This document shows, piece after piece, positions 6,225 to 9,174 of a stretch of 9,174 nucleotides of DNA (the first letter of the stretch is position 1; every line of letters begins with the position of its first letter). The notes below the pieces were generated by a model. That model did no database searches and was not told the origin of the DNA. It saw nothing but the letters and a program-made list of their open reading frames with translations. Source of the stretch: JANWZL01 sp037445185 (lineage in GTDB: Bacteria; Pseudomonadota; Gammaproteobacteria; Burkholderiales; Thiobacillaceae); assembly GCA_037445185.1 (NCBI GenBank), contig JBBIKZ010000097.1, positions 1 to 9,174 on the forward strand, given 5' to 3'. Made by a program: the position numbers and the translations under genes.

Positions 6225-8429
6225 CTACTCCTCCGCCACCGCCCCGTGCCGGCGCTGCCTGAAGCGCAGCAGCAGCCGCCAGGTCGTCCAGGCGAGCAGC
6301 AAAGCGACGACACCGCTCGTGAGCCAATACACCGGCCGCTGGCTGAAGAGGAAGCCAAGCCGCATGGCCCAAGGCGCGGCACCGCGCAAGGCGGTGTTGC
6401 CCACCCGCTGGGTATACGCCGTCTGCGTGTCGCGCCAGACCATGATGTCGCCTTCGAGCCGGCCCCACAGCGCCGGCTCGATCAGCTGGCCGACGCGTTC
6501 CAGCAGGATCTCCCCCTGCTCGGCGGCAAGCCAGGTGTGGAGCCGTCCCGCGTCGTCGAGCCATTGCATGAGCGCCGCCTGGCGGCCGAGGACGTCTCCC
6601 CCGGTGACGATTTCTGCCACCGGTGGCGCAGCTTTGGCCGGCGGCTGCCCTAGCGCGAGCCAGTCGAACCAACGCCGCCACCAGGGGGGGGCCGCTGCGA
6701 AGCGGTCGTCGCCGGCGAACAGGATGCGGCCATCGGCGCTGATCGGCGCCGCCCGCAACCGCTCGGCGGGGTAGCGACGGGGTTCGCCCACCAGGATGAG
6801 GTCCTGCCGGCCGGCGGGCGGCGACTTGCCCACCCCGACCACGACCTCTGGCAGCAGCCGACGATGGGCCTGCGCCAGCCGCCCGAGCAGGGTCCAGGCG
6901 GCGCCGACGGTGGCGTCGTCGGCCTCACCCAGCCACAGGCCCAGGCGCTCGTCCTCGGCGTAGGGGTAGGCGCTGCGGCCGAGCAGGCGCAGATCGGGCA
7001 CGGCCGCCACGTGCGCGAACTCGGGCAGGGTGAGGCTCGAGTCGGCGCGCACGGCAAGCTGCATCTGATCGATGGCCTGCTCCAGACAGTGGCCGGTCAC
7101 GGCCGGCACCAGCCGGGCGCGCAGCTCGATACGGTTGGGCCCGGGCCTGAGCAATTCGACTGGGATATGCACCGCGTAGTCGTCGTGGCGCGCACCGTGC
7201 GCGTCAACCAGGGCCACGGCCTGGGCAAAGGCGCCGTTGACGAACACGTTGAGGGCTGAATCGGTGCGCAGTCCGGCCCCGTGCGCGAGGTTGAGGCGCA
7301 AGACGAGGACATCCGCCCGCGGGGTGTAGAAGTCGGCCGGCAGCTCGAACTCGATGGACCGGCTGCCGTGTCGGCCGACGACGCTCCAGTCGTCCCGCCA
7401 GCCGAGCTCACGCAGGGACACCGGCCGGCCGGCCGGCATGGGCGCTGGCAGGTCGGCCTGCTGGACACTGCGCAGGGTGTACTGCGGCCGGTTCGACAGG
7501 GGGGACTGCTGAAGCAGCAGCGCCTCGAGGGCCTTTTCCATCCCGGCCAGGTTGTCACCCTGCACGACCAGGAGGGGGCGATCCGGCCGGGTGGGCCAGC
7601 GGTGCAGCGCGAGTCCGTTGCCGCCGGCGAGGCCGGCGTCCCCGCCCAGCAACGTCCTCGCCTGCGTCGGCGTGGCGAGCAGCAGCACCGGCCCGCTCTC
7701 GGCTGTTTCCATGAGCGCCGCCAGGGCACCGGGTGCGGGCGGCAGACTGCGCTGCGTCACGCGCAGCGGGTGGTAGCGGTAGCGCAACGCCGCGATCTGG
7801 GCGGCCAGCCCGCCCAGTCGGATCAACTCCGGCGTCGCAGCCCCGACATGGGCGATGGTCAGGTGCCGCGGACCCCATAGACGCAGGTCGAACAGGTGGT
7901 CCAGCTCGGACAGGTTGAGCGGGGTCTCCCGCCGGACGGCCTCCAGCGCCAGCCAGGAGCGGCGGGTGTCGATCTGCGTCCACAGCTCGGGGGCCGCGGG
8001 TTCTTCGCAGTCCTCGGTGTAGTGCTGGGCGGCATCGAACACCAGACGGTGGTAGCCGGGCCGCAGGCGCCCGGCCGGCAGTTCGATCGTCGCCTCGATG
8101 CGCGGCAGTTTTGGGTCGAGGGGGATCTGGGCCACCAGGTTTTCGTCGAGCAGCACGCGCAGCACGGAACGCCAGGGCTGTAGGGCGACGGAATTGGTCG
8201 CGGCCAGGTACAGCGTCAGGCGCTGGGGCTGGAGGCCGGCGGCGATGGGGATGAAGAGCTCGGCACGCGCGTGTGCCCCGCGCAGGTCGATCGGCGCCGG
8301 CTCCGGCATGAAGTCGGCCAGGGCGGCCCGCGTCAGGGTGGGGCGCTCCGGTGCCTCGGGCAAGGCGGCGAGGCCGCTTCGGCCGGCAATGAACATCAGC
8401 AGGCAAAACAGGACTGGGATTGGGTTCAT
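6225..8429 (-). CDS. bcsB: Cellulose synthase periplasmic co-subunit BcsB
   Basis: This encodes 734 residues, normal for BcsB. ATG at 8429 overlaps the bcsA stop as ATGA; the local ribosome binding site is weak (CTGGGG), so translation is probably coupled to bcsA. The N-terminus has a signal sequence (PVLFCLLMFIAGRSGLAA). The periplasmic part alternates carbohydrate-binding-like and ferredoxin-like modules: HYTEDCEEPAAPELWTQID (136-154), a central ELGWRDDWSV block (341-350), NVFVNGAF (394-401), and GHCLEQAIDQMQL (446-458). One helix at about 699-721 (VYWLTSGVVALLLAWTTWRLL) anchors it in the inner membrane, followed by an Arg-rich cytoplasmic tail. BcsB caps BcsA, completes the membrane channel and guides the nascent glucan. 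Cys141 and Cys448 may pair, which is inference. A C8 tract and a CCGG repeat lie in the frame and are listed separately. Confidence 0.93.
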   Translation of the reverse strand: MNPIPVLFCLLMFIAGRSGLAALPEAPERPTLTRAALADFMPEPAPIDLRGAHARAELFIPIAAGLQPQRLTLYLAATNSVALQPWRSVLRVLLDENLVAQIPLDPKLPRIEATIELPAGRLRPGYHRLVFDAAQHYTEDCEEPAAPELWTQIDTRRSWLALEAVRRETPLNLSELDHLFDLRLWGPRHLTIAHVGAATPELIRLGGLAAQIAALRYRYHPLRVTQRSLPPAPGALAALMETAESGPVLLLATPTQARTLLGGDAGLAGGNGLALHRWPTRPDRPLLVVQGDNLAGMEKALEALLLQQSPLSNRPQYTLRSVQQADLPAPMPAGRPVSLRELGWRDDWSVVGRHGSRSIEFELPADFYTPRADVLVLRLNLAHGAGLRTDSALNVFVNGAFAQAVALVDAHGARHDDYAVHIPVELLRPGPNRIELRARLVPAVTGHCLEQAIDQMQLAVRADSSLTLPEFAHVAAVPDLRLLGRSAYPYAEDERLGLWLGEADDATVGAAWTLLGRLAQAHRRLLPEVVVGVGKSPPAGRQDLILVGEPRRYPAERLRAAPISADGRILFAGDDRFAAAPPWWRRWFDWLALGQPPAKAAPPVAEIVTGGDVLGRQAALMQWLDDAGRLHTWLAAEQGEILLERVGQLIEPALWGRLEGDIMVWRDTQTAYTQRVGNTALRGAAPWAMRLGFLFSQRPVYWLTSGVVALLLAWTTWRLLLRFRQRRHGAVAEE
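6684..6691 (-). repeat. Homopolymer tract of eight C in bcsB
   Basis: Eight consecutive G on the plus strand, so C8 in the coding strand of bcsB, cover the end of codon 580 and Pro581-Pro582. A gain or loss of one base would shift the frame about two thirds of the way into bcsB and remove the membrane anchor. As sequenced, the frame is intact. Tracts of this length can slip, but in such GC-rich DNA the run may be chance. Confidence 0.6.
7421..7436. repeat. (CCGG)4 tetranucleotide repeat in bcsB
   Basis: Four head-to-tail copies of CCGG, CCGGCCGGCCGGCCGG, encode part of the stretch PAGRPV near residues 332-337 of bcsB. The unit is not a multiple of three, so adding or removing one copy would break the frame. 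It is also self-complementary. As sequenced, bcsB is in frame. Confidence 0.6.
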
Positions 8430-9174
8430 CTCGACCCCAGGACGTTCAGGTCATGGACCCTGACCGTGGACTTCGGGCCGGTCGCGGCACCCGGCTGGGC
8501 CATGACAGGCCGGGCGGAAGGGGCCGGTGCCGACGACTTGCCTGCGTGCGCGCCGCGCCGGTGCAGGCTGCGGCGGATGCGGGCTGGCAGGTCCAGGATC
8601 AAGGCGTTGAAATGCGCCGCGGCCGCACGCACGCCGACCGCCACCAGCAGGCCGAAGGCGCGCAGGACCCCCACCTCGGCAGACTGCCTGGCCCGTTGCA
8701 TGTCCACCCAACGCTGACTGTCGCCGTAGGCCAGGGCCACGATCTCGCGTTGCTGGGCGACGTCCTCGGGCTCGAAGCGCAGACTGACCGCGCCCAGCCG
8801 TTGCCAGGTCGGGCTCACCGGGAGGCGCACCCTGCGCCCCAGCGCGGCCGGTGTCACCTCGACGTGCAGCTCCCCCTCGGGCACGGCCTGCGCCGGATCG
8901 AAACCGATCTGCAGTCCGGTGGCGGAGACGTCGAGGATGCGCCCCGTCAGCGCCACGCCACTGCTGCCGATGAGGCGCACCGTCTCCCTGGCCGGCACGC
9001 GCGGTGCACCGCGGCGCTGGCACCGCTCGTACAACGTGCCCAGCACCCCGTGCAGGAGCAGCAGGTTGAACACCCCCCAGCCCATGGTGATCAAGGTGAC
9101 GTCGCGGGTGAGCGGTTCATCGAACCAGCGCCACACGCCGAAACCGAGCGACGCCCAGGCCAAGAGATAGAAGG
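8426..9174 (-). CDS. bcsA: Cellulose synthase catalytic subunit BcsA, C-terminal part with PilZ domain (5' end beyond window)
   Basis: The last 248 residues are present; the frame is open to the right edge, so a start inside the window is artificial. Two membrane helices come first (visible residues 1-17, FYLLAWASLGFGVWRWF, and about 25-47, VTLITMGWGVFNLLLLHGVL). The PilZ domain then opens with CQRRGAPR, containing R54-xxx-R58, and holds DVSATG (D81, S83, G86), the two c-di-GMP contact motifs, both intact. A further hydrophobic, Ala-rich helix follows at about 166-187, then a basic Ser/Pro/Ala tail. BcsA polymerises UDP-glucose and threads the chain through its own membrane channel; c-di-GMP binding to PilZ relieves the gating loop. 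The glycosyltransferase core (D,D,D,Q(Q/R)xRW) lies outside the window and cannot be checked. It leads bcsB-Z-C, with which it overlaps. Confidence 0.92.
   Translation of the reverse strand, partial: FYLLAWASLGFGVWRWFDEPLTRDVTLITMGWGVFNLLLLHGVLGTLYERCQRRGAPRVPARETVRLIGSSGVALTGRILDVSATGLQIGFDPAQAVPEGELHVEVTPAALGRRVRLPVSPTWQRLGAVSLRFEPEDVAQQREIVALAYGDSQRWVDMQRARQSAEVGVLRAFGLLVAVGVRAAAAHFNALILDLPARIRRSLHRRGAHAGKSSAPAPSARPVMAQPGAATGPKSTVRVHDLNVLGSR

Noticed and set aside
6220..6681. N-terminal extension of bcsZ to an upstream start
   Set aside because: It would bury the signal peptide at 6219 and run inside bcsB in another frame. A ribosome binding site sits directly before 6219.
5626..6774. 382-codon plus-strand open frame opposite bcsZ and bcsB
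   Set aside because: No recognisable motif; it spans two well-supported genes on the other strand.

Overview
This high-GC window looks like chromosome of a proteobacterium, most likely gamma- or betaproteobacterial. That reading rests on UbiK, ComM/YifB and a TorF-type porin lying together, on NtrC/sigma-54 control signals of the enteric type, and on a bcsABZC-order cellulose cluster. I cannot name the genus.

Left part (1-978): a nearly complete TorF-family (TIGR02001) outer-membrane porin gene reads leftwards and loses its last codon or codons at the window edge. Its upstream region is a well-formed nitrogen-regulated promoter. It has a sigma-54 -24/-12 element, a perfect IHF consensus upstream of it, and two NtrC-type sites whose centres are 32 bp apart. 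In related bacteria this porin is commonly followed by glnK-amtB, which would lie just outside the window.

Middle part (923-2796): ubiK (ubiquinone biosynthesis accessory factor) and comM (AAA+ branch-migration helicase of natural transformation, YifB family) run rightwards, probably as one transcript from an extended -10 promoter. A 17-bp palindrome overlaps the upstream part of that promoter and touches the distal NtrC site.

Right part (2834-9174): a tightly packed cellulose synthesis operon reads leftwards, bcsA (3' part only) - bcsB - bcsZ - bcsC. Its junctions are ATGA, a 5-bp gap, and GTGA. BcsA polymerises UDP-glucose and exports the chain under c-di-GMP control. BcsB guides it in the periplasm, BcsZ is the periplasmic endoglucanase, and BcsC is the TPR-carrying outer-membrane exit pore. 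The operon converges on comM with only 37 bp between them. The operon promoter and the rest of bcsA lie beyond the right edge.

No stretch over 300 bp lacks a gene. I saw no RNA genes, insertion sequences or CRISPR arrays, and no convincing new system. The most rewarding items are the complete NtrC/IHF/sigma-54 layout in front of a porin of unknown function, the palindrome in the shared divergent promoter region, and two simple repeats in bcsB.
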